NCBI GenBank assembly: GCA_046263055.1
Contig: JBHELO010000090.1
Coordinates: forward strand, 1 to 22,291
Direction of reading: 5' to 3'
DNA: 22,291 nucleotides
DNA from: DATAQC01 sp046263055
GTDB taxonomy: Bacteria; Actinomycetota; Acidimicrobiia; Acidimicrobiales; AC-14
How positions within the stretch are numbered: position 1 is the stretch's first letter; every line of letters starts with the position of its first letter. The translations under genes were made by a program, and so were the position numbers. The notes under the pieces were generated by a model. The model ran no database searches. It was not told the DNA's origin and was given only the letters and a program-made list of their open reading frames with translations. Of this stretch, positions 6,715 to 13,643 are shown one piece after another.

Positions 6715-7326
6715 GTGGTCGGCCACTGGGCCACGTCGCCCCTCGGCCCAATCACCGACCTCATGTGGGCGTCGCCCGACGGCGAGCGCCTCCTGGTGGC
6801 GCCCAGCGCGGAGGTGGCCGCCTTCGTCAGTGCCGTCTACGGGTTCGACCGCACCGTCGTCAGCCCGCTGCACGCCGGGACCGACGGCGGGCGGTGGCCG
6901 TCGGCGGGGGTCGCCCCCACCGTCCACTCGCTGCACGTGACTGCGCCCGACCTGGGCCTCGACCTGCGGCTGGAGGCGGGGGCCGGGTGGCGCATCCCGT
7001 TCCCCCGCCCGGCGTGGTTCACCCGCTGGGTGGAAGGGCCGGTGGCTCGCGCCCTGCTCGGCGTGCGCACCTACGGCGTGAGCCCCACCGGCGTGCGGGA
7101 GTGGTACCGGACCGACGTCTACCGGCGGGTGACCGCCGGCCGGGCCACCGTGGGTGGTCGGGACCTGGGTCCCCTCGGCCCGGTGCGCCCTGCCGTGGGG
7201 TTCGGGTTCAGCGAGCCGCCCCGCCGCCCGTCGCTGGTGGCCGTCCGTCCGCTCCTGTGGGACCCGTCGGGGGCGCTGGACCGGCTGCTGGCGGCGTCCC
7301 CACGGCCACGTCCAGGGCCAGGGTGA
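6715..7326 (+). CDS. Unknown soluble protein, convergent overlap with amidinohydrolase
   Basis: About 203 residues from the GTG at 6715. No ATG, GTG or TTG lies between the previous stop and this codon, and no Shine-Dalgarno is seen, so the start is uncertain and the protein may begin slightly upstream at a weak codon. The sequence looks like a folded protein (WATSPLGPITDLMWASPDGERLLVAP, AEVAAFVSAVYGFDRT, YGVSPTGVREWYRTDVYR). It has no signal peptide, membrane helix or known catalytic motif. Conserved-looking aromatic and Arg positions suggest a real actinobacterial family of unknown function. Its last 119 nt overlap the convergent gene on the other strand. Confidence 0.7.
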   Translation: MVGHWATSPLGPITDLMWASPDGERLLVAPSAEVAAFVSAVYGFDRTVVSPLHAGTDGGRWPSAGVAPTVHSLHVTAPDLGLDLRLEAGAGWRIPFPRPAWFTRWVEGPVARALLGVRTYGVSPTGVREWYRTDVYRRVTAGRATVGGRDLGPLGPVRPAVGFGFSEPPRRPSLVAVRPLLWDPSGALDRLLAASPRPRPGPG

Positions 7327-8113
7327 GGCAGCGGCAGGCGCCGCCCGCCTTCTGGAACTCGCCTACGTCGGCCACCGCCACGTCGAACCCCCACGCCTCC
7401 AGCCGGCGCCCGACCCGGGGTGGGCACGAGGGCATGACGACGGTCGTGCCCACCACCACCGAGTTGGCGCAGAACGCCGTGGCCTCGTCGGGCTCGAGCA
7501 CGAGGAGATCGTCCACGGTGGCGTCCACCAGCCGTCGCCCGTAGGCGTCCCACGCGTCGGGGAAGGCCATGGCCCGGCGCTCGTCGAGGGGGCAGAAGCT
7601 GATGTCCAGGTGGTACAGGCGGGGGTCCACCAGCTCGAGGGGGCGGACCTCGGCCCTGAGCAGGCGGGAGAGGGCGACGTGGGCGGCGGCGTCGGAGCGG
7701 AACCGGTAGCCGGAGAGAAAGCCCCGCCCGAACGGGAGGGCGTCGCCCGCCCCCTCGTGGGCCGGGCCCTCGGGCAGGGCGGTCACCGCCCACCCGTGGT
7801 CGGAGAACCAGCGGACGTAGTGGGGCACTTCGCCCTGGCGCTCGGGATGGCGGAAGCGGCTGGGCACGAAGCTCCCACGGTTGACGGTGCCGGCGTTGGC
7901 GCAGAACACCAGGTCGGGGAGGCCGGGCTGGGGATCGAGCACCTCCACCTCGGCCCCGGCGGCGCGCAGGGTGGCGGCCAGCCCCTCCCACTGAGCCCGC
8001 GCCCGGTCGAGGTCCACGGCCACCTCGGCGTGCATCCAGGGGTTGATCTCGTAGAGCACGCCGAAGTGCTCGGGCGGGCACATGAGGAAGCGCCGGCCCC
8101 AGGAGAGGGCCAC
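7208..8113 (-). CDS. Amidinohydrolase of the DDAH/arginine dihydrolase (ArgZ N-domain) type
   Basis: A 301-residue guanidino-group-modifying enzyme (pentein fold). RRFLMCPPEHFGVLYEINPWM opens it, as in the N-terminal domain of cyanobacterial AgrE/ArgZ. DLVFCANAG contains Asn73, the position reported as important for arginine dihydrolase activity in ArgZ (Asn71 there, from memory). HEGAGD (Glu120, Asp124), YHLDISF (His168) and GGACRCLTL with nucleophile Cys262 complete the active site. Predicted reaction: arginine to ornithine, ammonia and CO2. A dimethylarginine or arginine deiminase activity is the alternative. GTG 8113 starts 1 nt after the LOR/SDH stop, so the two genes are coupled. The Gly/Pro/Thr-rich C-terminal 35 residues look dispensable and lie in the overlap with the convergent gene. 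Confidence 0.88.
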   Translation of the reverse strand: MALSWGRRFLMCPPEHFGVLYEINPWMHAEVAVDLDRARAQWEGLAATLRAAGAEVEVLDPQPGLPDLVFCANAGTVNRGSFVPSRFRHPERQGEVPHYVRWFSDHGWAVTALPEGPAHEGAGDALPFGRGFLSGYRFRSDAAAHVALSRLLRAEVRPLELVDPRLYHLDISFCPLDERRAMAFPDAWDAYGRRLVDATVDDLLVLEPDEATAFCANSVVVGTTVVMPSCPPRVGRRLEAWGFDVAVADVGEFQKAGGACRCLTLALDVAVGTPPAAGPAPPTGPTGADGRPPATGGGAAR

Positions 8114-8114
8114 G

Positions 8115-9335
8115 TCAGGGGGTGGGACGGGCCAGGGCGGCGGCCAGCGTCTCCACGAACAGCCCGACGTCGGTGACGATGCCCAGGGCCTGGTGGCTCC
8201 CCCGGTCGGCCAGCTTGGTGACGACGGCCTGGTTGATGTCCACGCAGTAGGTCTCCACCCCGGCGGGCAGGAGGTTGCCGGTGGCGATGGCGTGGAGGGT
8301 GGAGGCCAGCATGAGGGCGACGGCCACGCCGGGCACCAGGTCGCGCATGGCGTCGGCCGCCGCCACCACGTCGGTGATCACGTCCGGCAGGGGGCCGTCG
8401 TCGCGCACGGACCCGCCCAGGACGAACGGGACGCCGCGGGACACGCATTCGAACATGACCCCGCCGGTCAGCCACCCGTCGGCCACCGCGGCGGCGATCG
8501 ACCCTCGCCGGCGCACCTCGTTGATCGCCCGGAGGTGGTTGGAGTGGCCGCCCTCGGACGGCGTGTCACCGGAAAGGGGGATGCCGAGGGAGGTACCGGC
8601 CACGTTGGCCTCGATGTCGTGGGTGGCGAAGCCGTTGCCGGCGAAGAGCACGTCCACCCAGCCGTCGCGCACCAGGGCGGCCAGTGCGGGCGCCGCGCCG
8701 GTGTGCACCACCGCCGGGCCGCACACGGCCAGGACCTTGCCGCCCGCCGCCCGGGCCGCCCGGATGCGCTCGGCCAGGCGGGCCACCACGACCTCCTTGG
8801 GCTTCTCCGACGACACGTCCGAGCTCATGAACTCGAATGGGCTCGAGCCCCTGGGGCGGTCGAGGGGCCGCACCCGCACGCCGTCCTCACCCACCACCAC
8901 CAGGTTGGCGGCCCGCACCCGGTGCATGGGCACGGTCCGCACCCGGCCGTCGGGCAGCACGACCAGGGCGCAGTCCATCTCCGGGTTCTCCACCTCCACC
9001 CACCGGCCCGACAGGCGCACCGCGGTGGGCAGGTTGGTGGTGGCTGCGAAGCCGGCGGGCAGCACGCCGTCCACCTCGGCGGGGACGACCGTGGCGTCGG
9101 GCTGGTCCACCTTGTTGGCTCCGTGGACCTTGAGGTCGGCCAGCAGGCGGGACAGGGCGTCCTCGTCGGCGGCGGTGATCTCCAGGCGCGCCCGGCTGGG
9201 GTCCAGATTGGTGCGCCCGATCTCCACCTCCGCCATGCGGTAGTCGGCGCCGGCGTCGACGATGGCGTCGAGCACCTTGGCCAGGATCAGGGAGTCGACG
9301 ATGTGGCCCTCGACCTCGACGACCTCGGTGGCCAT
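8115..9335 (-). CDS. LOR/SDH-family (TIGR00300) enzyme, probable ornithine cyclodeaminase
   Basis: A 406-residue cytosolic protein of the LOR/SDH bifunctional-enzyme conserved-domain family, which includes the C-terminal half of cyanobacterial AgrE/ArgZ and the archaeal-type ornithine cyclodeaminase. The N-terminal domain (about 1-100) has VEGHIVDSLILAKVLD and ARLEITAADEDAL. The nucleotide-binding C-terminal part carries VCGPAVVHTGA (204-214), FAGNGFATHD (231-240), SGDTPSEGGHSNHLRAIN (255-272) and GGSVRDDGPLPDV. Expected reaction: ornithine to proline plus ammonia with NAD bound as cofactor. The ATG at 9335 shares one base with the permease stop (TGATG) and the amidinohydrolase starts 1 nt downstream, so the three are one operon. 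Substrate assignment rests on family and context. Confidence 0.88.
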   Translation of the reverse strand: MATEVVEVEGHIVDSLILAKVLDAIVDAGADYRMAEVEIGRTNLDPSRARLEITAADEDALSRLLADLKVHGANKVDQPDATVVPAEVDGVLPAGFAATTNLPTAVRLSGRWVEVENPEMDCALVVLPDGRVRTVPMHRVRAANLVVVGEDGVRVRPLDRPRGSSPFEFMSSDVSSEKPKEVVVARLAERIRAARAAGGKVLAVCGPAVVHTGAAPALAALVRDGWVDVLFAGNGFATHDIEANVAGTSLGIPLSGDTPSEGGHSNHLRAINEVRRRGSIAAAVADGWLTGGVMFECVSRGVPFVLGGSVRDDGPLPDVITDVVAAADAMRDLVPGVAVALMLASTLHAIATGNLLPAGVETYCVDINQAVVTKLADRGSHQALGIVTDVGLFVETLAAALARPTP

Positions 9336-10666
9336 CAGCCGCCGGGCCGGGTGCCGGCCTCCTCCACCACCTCGGTCGACGACACCTCGGTCGACACCCC
9401 GGGCGGCGACACCGCGGGCGGGGGCGGCGACGCCTCGGCCGGATGGCTCAGCTGCTCCGGGCGGTCGCCAGACGTGTCGCCGGGCCCGTCGGCAGGCGCC
9501 GGCGCGGGGACGGGCTCCGCCGTCGGCTCGTCCCCGGCGGCGCCGACGCTCTCGTCGCCCTCTGCCTCGGCGGTCAGGTGTTCGGTCACCGGGACCTGGT
9601 CGGCCCCGATGGTGGGCTCGTCCTTGAGCCGGCCCCGGCGGTGGTCCCACAGGTCACGGACGATGACCTGGAGCACCCCGGCGGCGGGGATGGCCAGCAG
9701 GGCGCCCAGGAAGCCGAACAGCTCCACGCCGATGAGCACGCTCACCAGCACGAAGAGCTGGTTGATCTGCACCGTCTTGGACATGATCGCGACCTGCAGC
9801 ACGTGGTTCTCGAACTGTTGGTAGACGATGTAGAGGATCAGCATGCCGATGCCGGCGGTCGTGGAGTGCAAAAAGGCAACGCCCACCGCGGGCACCGCGC
9901 CGAGCGTGGCGCCGACGAGGGGGATGAGGTCGGCGAAGCCCACCCACAGGGCCAGCACCCCTCGGAAGGGCACGCCGAAGACCAGCAGCCCGACGTAGGT
10001 GATCACGGCGGCGATCACGCTGATCAGCAGGTTGCCCATGACGTAGCCGGTGATGGCCCGGGCGCAGTCCCGGGCCACCGCCGTCACCCGGGCCTGGCGG
10101 GGTGGCGACAGGATCCCGACGCCGCTCTGCAGCAGCTCGGGCCCGTAGGTGATCATGAGGATGGCAAGGACGATGATGGTCAAAAAGGCCACCAGGCCGT
10201 TGGCCACGCTGCGGGCCACCTTGACCGCCCCGCCCCCGGCCGAGCTGACCCAGTTCTGGAACTTGGCCTTGTTCTGGTCGAGCTTCTTGTCCAGGTTGTA
10301 GCGCTTCACCAGGTGGCCCACCGTGCCCTTGCCGGCCCGGGCGTCGGCCACGTAGGTCGGGAAGTTGTCGGCGAAGTGCTGGGTCTGGTCGACGAGCGGG
10401 CGGATGAAGGCGTAGAGCATGGCCGCCACCAGGGCGATGCCGACGAGGAAGACGAGGGCGGTCGACAGGCCCCGGCGCAGGTGCAGGTGGCGGTGGACGA
10501 ACTCCACCGGCTGGTTGAAGACCACCGCGAAGAAGGCGGCCACGATGAGCCAGGCCTCGACCCGGGCCAGCAGCACGACCAGGTAGAGGCCGACGGCGGT
10601 GGCCAGCACCAGGCCGATGGAGGCGAGGATGGTCCGTACCGGCACCGGGCGCGGCTCGGCAGGCAC
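9335..10666 (-). CDS. AI-2E/PerM-family membrane transporter
   Basis: A 443-residue polytopic protein. Hydrophobic pairs near the N-terminus (about 12-31 and 36-50), a helix at about 68-88, then a polar region rich in Lys/Asp/Gln (about 95-145) and four to five further helices match the AI-2E family (PF01594). Family-like sequences include FFAVVFNQPVEF, GYVMGNLLISVIAAVITYVG, FADLIPLVGATLGAVPAV and LLAIPAAGVLQVI. Members include TqsA and YdiK; many transport unknown small molecules or act as antiporters. After about residue 355 there is a long Pro/Glu/Thr/Ser-rich disordered tail of about 85 residues, unusual for the family. It heads the operon with the arginine/ornithine enzymes. Export or uptake of an amino acid is a speculation from context. 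GTG 10666 fits a leaderless promoter. Confidence 0.9.
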   Translation of the reverse strand: MPAEPRPVPVRTILASIGLVLATAVGLYLVVLLARVEAWLIVAAFFAVVFNQPVEFVHRHLHLRRGLSTALVFLVGIALVAAMLYAFIRPLVDQTQHFADNFPTYVADARAGKGTVGHLVKRYNLDKKLDQNKAKFQNWVSSAGGGAVKVARSVANGLVAFLTIIVLAILMITYGPELLQSGVGILSPPRQARVTAVARDCARAITGYVMGNLLISVIAAVITYVGLLVFGVPFRGVLALWVGFADLIPLVGATLGAVPAVGVAFLHSTTAGIGMLILYIVYQQFENHVLQVAIMSKTVQINQLFVLVSVLIGVELFGFLGALLAIPAAGVLQVIVRDLWDHRRGRLKDEPTIGADQVPVTEHLTAEAEGDESVGAAGDEPTAEPVPAPAPADGPGDTSGDRPEQLSHPAEASPPPPAVSPPGVSTEVSSTEVVEEAGTRPGG

Positions 10667-10672
10667 GGCCGG

Positions 10673-10678
10673 ACTCTA
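10673..10678 (-). promoter_or_regulatory. -10 element TAGAGT for the permease/arginine operon
   Basis: On the minus strand TAGAGT is followed by 6 nt and the GTG at 10666, the leaderless layout seen elsewhere in the window. With the plus-strand TAGCCT at 10737 it forms a compact divergent promoter pair in an 85-nt gap. Confidence 0.5.
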
Positions 10679-10736
10679 CCCACGGCCCCCGATCTCTCCC
10701 GTGGACGCCCGGGTCGCCGGGCGGGCGGTGGTTGGC

Positions 10737-10742
10737 TAGCCT
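10737..10742 (+). promoter_or_regulatory. -10 element TAGCCT (leaderless type)
   Basis: TAGCCT lies 9 nt before the ATG at 10752 on the plus strand, divergent from the permease promoter. Confidence 0.45.
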
Positions 10743-10751
10743 GCGGGCGCC

Positions 10752-11078
10752 ATGGGCCAGCTGATCACCGTCACCCCCAAGCCGACCTCCAAGGAGGGGG
10801 TGGCCGTCTTCGAGCTGAACCGCAGCCTCACCGGCATGGGCCACGAGCGCTACCGGTCGGGTGAGATCGCCGGGCACCGCCCGGTGGACGAGCTGGCGCG
10901 CCGGGTTTTCGCCACCGGCCACGTGACGGCCGTGCACGTGTACTCCAACGTGGTCACCGTGGAGCTGGCGGGCTCGGACCCGGCAGCCGCCCAGGGCCTG
11001 GCCGACGTCATCCGCGACCTGTTCACGTATTACCGCGAGGGGGTCGAGGTGGCCGATCCCATGGCCGCCACGTCCTAG
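10752..11078 (+). CDS. Nfu_N-like (NifU N-terminal) domain protein
   Basis: A 108-residue soluble protein. ITVTPKPTSKEG at the N-terminus, HRPVDELARRVFATGHVTAVHVYSNVVTVEL in the middle and a C-terminal helix follow the pattern of the Nfu N-terminal domain (TPNPN...; SPLAxxLFxxxGVxxVFxxxxFITVxK). In Nfu proteins this domain accompanies a C-terminal Fe-S scaffold domain with CxxC. Here that domain is absent and the protein has no Cys, so it cannot bind a cluster itself. It may be a partner or adaptor in Fe-S assembly, or have another role. It is transcribed separately from the divergent permease, and a strong hairpin follows its stop. Confidence 0.7.
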   Translation: MGQLITVTPKPTSKEGVAVFELNRSLTGMGHERYRSGEIAGHRPVDELARRVFATGHVTAVHVYSNVVTVELAGSDPAAAQGLADVIRDLFTYYREGVEVADPMAATS

Positions 11079-11092
11079 GTCCACGATGCCGG

Positions 11093-11112
11093 CCCCCGGC
11101 CCTGGCCGGGGG
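11093..11112. terminator. GC-only hairpin after the Nfu_N-like gene
   Basis: CCCCCGGCC (11093-11101) and GGCCGGGGG (11104-11112) are perfectly complementary across a 2-nt centre, 14 nt after the stop at 11078. There is no U-tract. It probably ends the Nfu_N-like transcript and insulates the SOS-controlled imuA' promoter, whose LexA box starts on its last base. Confidence 0.6.
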
Positions 11113-11123
11113 AACTGGTGTTC
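11112..11123 (+). promoter_or_regulatory. LexA/SOS box for imuA'-imuB
   Basis: GAACTGGTGTTC matches the Gram-positive LexA core GAAC-N4-GTTC at all eight specified positions. It lies 2 nt upstream of a TATGGT -10 element, so bound LexA would block RNA polymerase. imuA'/imuB-type genes are known DNA-damage-inducible LexA targets in mycobacteria, so sequence and context agree. Confidence 0.8.
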
Positions 11124-11125
11124 GG

Positions 11126-11131
11126 TATGGT
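11126..11131 (+). promoter_or_regulatory. -10 element TATGGT for imuA' (leaderless type)
   Basis: TATGGT is followed by 7 nt and ATG at 11139. The layout matches the other leaderless starts of the window and places the SOS box in the promoter spacer. Confidence 0.6.
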
Positions 11132-11138
11132 GGCGGCG

Positions 11139-11975
11139 ATGGCGCTCGCCGTGCCCCGCACCGACCTGGCCGAGGTGGCCGCCCGGGCCCGACCGGTCGT
11201 CTTGGCCACGCACCGCCTGCTCCCGGTGGCCCCCGCCCTGCGCCCGCTGCTGCCCGAGGGAGGCCTGCGGCGGGGCTCGGTAGTGGCGGTGGCGGGGTCC
11301 ACCTCGCTGGCCCTGGCCCTGGTGGCGTCGGCGTCGGCCGCCGGGTCGTGGTGCGCGGCGGTGGCCGTGGGGCGGCCGTCGGTGCACCCCGAAGCGGCGG
11401 CCGAACTGGGCGTGGTCCTGGAGCGCTTCCCGCTGGTGGCCGCCGGCCCAGGGGCGGGGCCGGGCGGGTGGGCGTGGGTGGTGGCCGCCCTGCTCGACGC
11501 CGTCGACGTGGTGGTGGCCTGGCCTCCCGCCGCGGTGCGCCCCACCGACGCCCGCCGCCTGGCTGCCCGAGCCCGGGAGCGGGGGGCTGTCCTCGTCGTC
11601 CCCGGCCCGGCTGCGGCGGCGACGTGGGATGCCGGACGGGGATGGGCCACGGGCGGCGGCCCCGGGCCTGAGAGCGCCGCCGCGGGGGCCGGGCGGGCGG
11701 GACGCCGGGGCGGGGGCCGGGAGTGGCCGGAGGCGGTCGACGTGCGCCTGGCGGCCGTGGCGGCGGCGTGGGACGGGATCGGCCGGGGGCACGGCCACCT
11801 GGCTGCCCGGCGGCTGGAGGTGGTGGCCTCCGGGCGGCGGGCGGCCGCCCGGGAGCGCCGGGCCGTGGTGTGGCTGCCCGCTCCGGGCGGCGGCGTCGCT
11901 CCCGCCGGCGATCTCGCTCCCGCCGGCGAGACCACCCCCTCGTTCGTCACTCGAACGAGAGAGGTCGTGGGGTAG
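11139..11975 (+). CDS. imuA': ImuA'-like RecA-fold mutasome accessory protein
   Basis: A 278-residue protein directly upstream of imuB. LATHRLLPVAPALRPLLPEGGLRRGSVVAVAG resembles the N-terminal portion of ImuA'/RecA-like proteins. The Walker A lysine is missing (VAGSTSLALAL in place of G-x4-GKT), as expected for a non-ATPase ImuA'. A Gly/Ala/Arg-rich linker (about 175-205) and a C-terminal piece ending in VVWLPAPGGG follow. In mycobacteria ImuA' is needed with ImuB and the DnaE2 polymerase for damage-induced mutagenesis. I chose ATG 11139 because a LexA box and -10 element occupy the DNA just upstream, which makes the GTG at 11118 and the ATG at 11127 unlikely. Identification rests partly on the neighbour. 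Confidence 0.82.
   Translation: MALAVPRTDLAEVAARARPVVLATHRLLPVAPALRPLLPEGGLRRGSVVAVAGSTSLALALVASASAAGSWCAAVAVGRPSVHPEAAAELGVVLERFPLVAAGPGAGPGGWAWVVAALLDAVDVVVAWPPAAVRPTDARRLAARARERGAVLVVPGPAAAATWDAGRGWATGGGPGPESAAAGAGRAGRRGGGREWPEAVDVRLAAVAAAWDGIGRGHGHLAARRLEVVASGRRAAARERRAVVWLPAPGGGVAPAGDLAPAGETTPSFVTRTREVVG
11939..11959 (+). other. 8-bp stem-loop at the imuA'/imuB junction
   Basis: CTCGTTCG (11939-11946) and CGAACGAG (11952-11959) form a perfect 8-bp stem with a 5-nt loop, in the last codons of imuA' and 24 nt before the imuB GTG. It could influence coupling or mRNA stability between the genes. Its half-sites are GTTC...GAAC, the reverse order of a LexA box, so it is not counted as a second SOS box. 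Confidence 0.5.
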
Positions 11976-11982
11976 GGCGGGC

Positions 11983-13599
11983 GTGGCCGGCGTGCGCACG
12001 CTGGTGGTGTGGTGCCCGGACTGGCCGGTGGTGGCGGCCGCCCTCCCGCCCGACGCGCCGGTGGCGGTGCTGGCCGCGGGCCGGGTGGTGGCCTGCTCGG
12101 GCCCGGCCCGGGCCGAGGGCGTGGAGGAGGGCCTGCGCCGCCGCCAGGCCGAGGCCCGGTGCCCGTCGCTGATGGCGGTGGCCGCCGACCCCGTCCGCGA
12201 CGCCCGGGCCTTCGAGCCGGTGGTGGCGGTGATGGCGTCGTTCGCCCCCAGGGTGGAGGTCACCCGCCCCGGCACCTGCGCGGTGGCCACCCGGGGGCCG
12301 TCCCGGTATTTCGGGGGCGACGCCGCCCTGGTCACCCGGGTGGCGGTGGCCGTCGACGCGGTGGTGGGCGCCCCCCGCGCCTGCCGGGTGGGCGTGGCCG
12401 ACGGGCCGTTCGCGGCCGAGCAGGCGGCCCGCCTGGGGCGGGGGGTCGTACCCCGTGGCGGCAGCGCCGCCTTCCTCGCCCCCCTGCCCACCGCCACCCT
12501 GGGCAGCGTTCTGGAGGCGGCCCCCGCCCTCGTCGACCTGTGGGGGCGCCTGGGCGTGCGCACCCTCGGGGACCTGGCCGCCCTCCCCCCGGCCGCCGTG
12601 CTGGCCCGCTTCGGTCCCGACGGCGTCACCGCGTCGCGCCTGGCCCAGGGCCTCGACGAGCGCCCGCTGGCCGCCCGCACCCCACCGCCCGACCTCACGG
12701 TGGCCGCCGAGCTCGACCCGCCGGTGGAGTCGGTGGAGACGGCCGCCTTCGTGGCCAAGTCCCTGGCCGACCGGCTGTGCGCCCGCCTGGCCGAGTCGGG
12801 GTTGGTCGCAACCTGCGTGGGCATCGAGGCGGAGACCGAGCACGGCGAGCGGCTGGTGCGGCTCTGGCGCCGGGCCGACGGCCTGCCGGCCGCCGCCCTC
12901 GCTTCACGGGTGCGCTGGCAGCTCGAGGGCTGGCTGGCCGGCGGGCCCTACGGCAGCGGCGCGAGCAGCCCGGCCACCGCCGCCGGCGGCGGCGAGCGGC
13001 CCACCGCCGGCATCACCCTGCTGCGCCTGGTGCCCGAGGAGGTCGGCCCCGACCGGGGAAGCCAGGCCGGCCTCTGGGGCGGCGAGGGGGCGGCCGGGGA
13101 GCGGGCGGCCCGGGCCCTGGCCCGCCTGTCGGGGATTCTCGGGATGGAGGCGGTGGCCACCGCCGTGGTCCGGGGGGCCAGGAACCCGGGTGAGCGGGCG
13201 CTCGTCGTGCCCTGGGGCCTGCCCGTCCCCGCGCCAGCCGTACCGGGGCGGCCCGGGGGGCGACGGGAGGTGGCGCCGTGGCCCGGGTGCCTGCCGTCGC
13301 CGTCGCCGGCCACCGTCCATCCGTCACCGCCGACGGCCGAGGTGGTGGACGCCTCGGGACGGCCTGTCGGTGTCACCGGGCGGGGCAGGCCCACCGCCCC
13401 GCCGGCCCGGGTGTCGGTGGCCGGCGGGCCCTGGGTGGAGGTGGGGGCGTGGGCCGGGCCCTGGCCGTGCGACGAGCGCTGGTGGGACGCCCGGGCCCAC
13501 CGCCGCCGGGCCCGCTGGCAGGTGGTCACCGCCGCCGGTGACGCCCACCTGCTGGTGGTGGAGGCCGGCCGCTGGTCGGTGGAGGGCACCTACGACTGA
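11983..13599 (+). CDS. imuB: ImuB, inactive Y-family polymerase of the mutasome
   Basis: A 538-residue Y-family polymerase homologue. The catalytic region is degenerate: the DxDxFFASVE-type entry is replaced by VVWCPDWPVVAA (8-19) and the DEAYLD-type motif by GTCAVATRGPSRYFGG (97-112), so the acidic metal ligands are missing as in mycobacterial ImuB. The helix-hairpin-helix region (LWGRLGVRTLGDLAALP, 186-202) and little-finger domain are recognisable. QAGLWG (361-366) matches the beta-clamp-binding motif position and pattern of mycobacterial ImuB. A Pro-rich linker leads to a C-terminal OB-like/ImuB-C region ending SVEGTYD. It acts as a hub linking ImuA', DnaE2 and the sliding clamp in SOS mutagenesis; dnaE2 is not in this window. 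GTG 11983 is 7 nt after the imuA' stop (GTG 11992 is an alternative). Confidence 0.93.
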   Translation: MAGVRTLVVWCPDWPVVAAALPPDAPVAVLAAGRVVACSGPARAEGVEEGLRRRQAEARCPSLMAVAADPVRDARAFEPVVAVMASFAPRVEVTRPGTCAVATRGPSRYFGGDAALVTRVAVAVDAVVGAPRACRVGVADGPFAAEQAARLGRGVVPRGGSAAFLAPLPTATLGSVLEAAPALVDLWGRLGVRTLGDLAALPPAAVLARFGPDGVTASRLAQGLDERPLAARTPPPDLTVAAELDPPVESVETAAFVAKSLADRLCARLAESGLVATCVGIEAETEHGERLVRLWRRADGLPAAALASRVRWQLEGWLAGGPYGSGASSPATAAGGGERPTAGITLLRLVPEEVGPDRGSQAGLWGGEGAAGERAARALARLSGILGMEAVATAVVRGARNPGERALVVPWGLPVPAPAVPGRPGGRREVAPWPGCLPSPSPATVHPSPPTAEVVDASGRPVGVTGRGRPTAPPARVSVAGGPWVEVGAWAGPWPCDERWWDARAHRRRARWQVVTAAGDAHLLVVEAGRWSVEGTYD

Positions 13600-13643
13600 T
13601 GTGGAACGGCCGGCACCCGGCGCCGACGGCTGTCAGGGCGGGC

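Noticed and set aside
11118..11126. GTG 11118 as the imuA' start
   Set aside because: The codon lies inside the LexA box and upstream of the -10 element, so it would not be in the mRNA if the proposed promoter is correct.
11939..11959. Second LexA box before imuB
   Set aside because: The half-sites are in the order GTTC-N-GAAC, opposite to GAAC-N4-GTTC, with wrong spacing. It is better read as a stem-loop.
9654..12824. Minus-strand open frame of over 1000 codons
   Set aside because: It runs antisense to imuA', imuB and the Nfu_N-like gene and in another frame of the permease. Its product is Arg/Gly/Ala/Pro-rich with no domain; it is a GC artefact.
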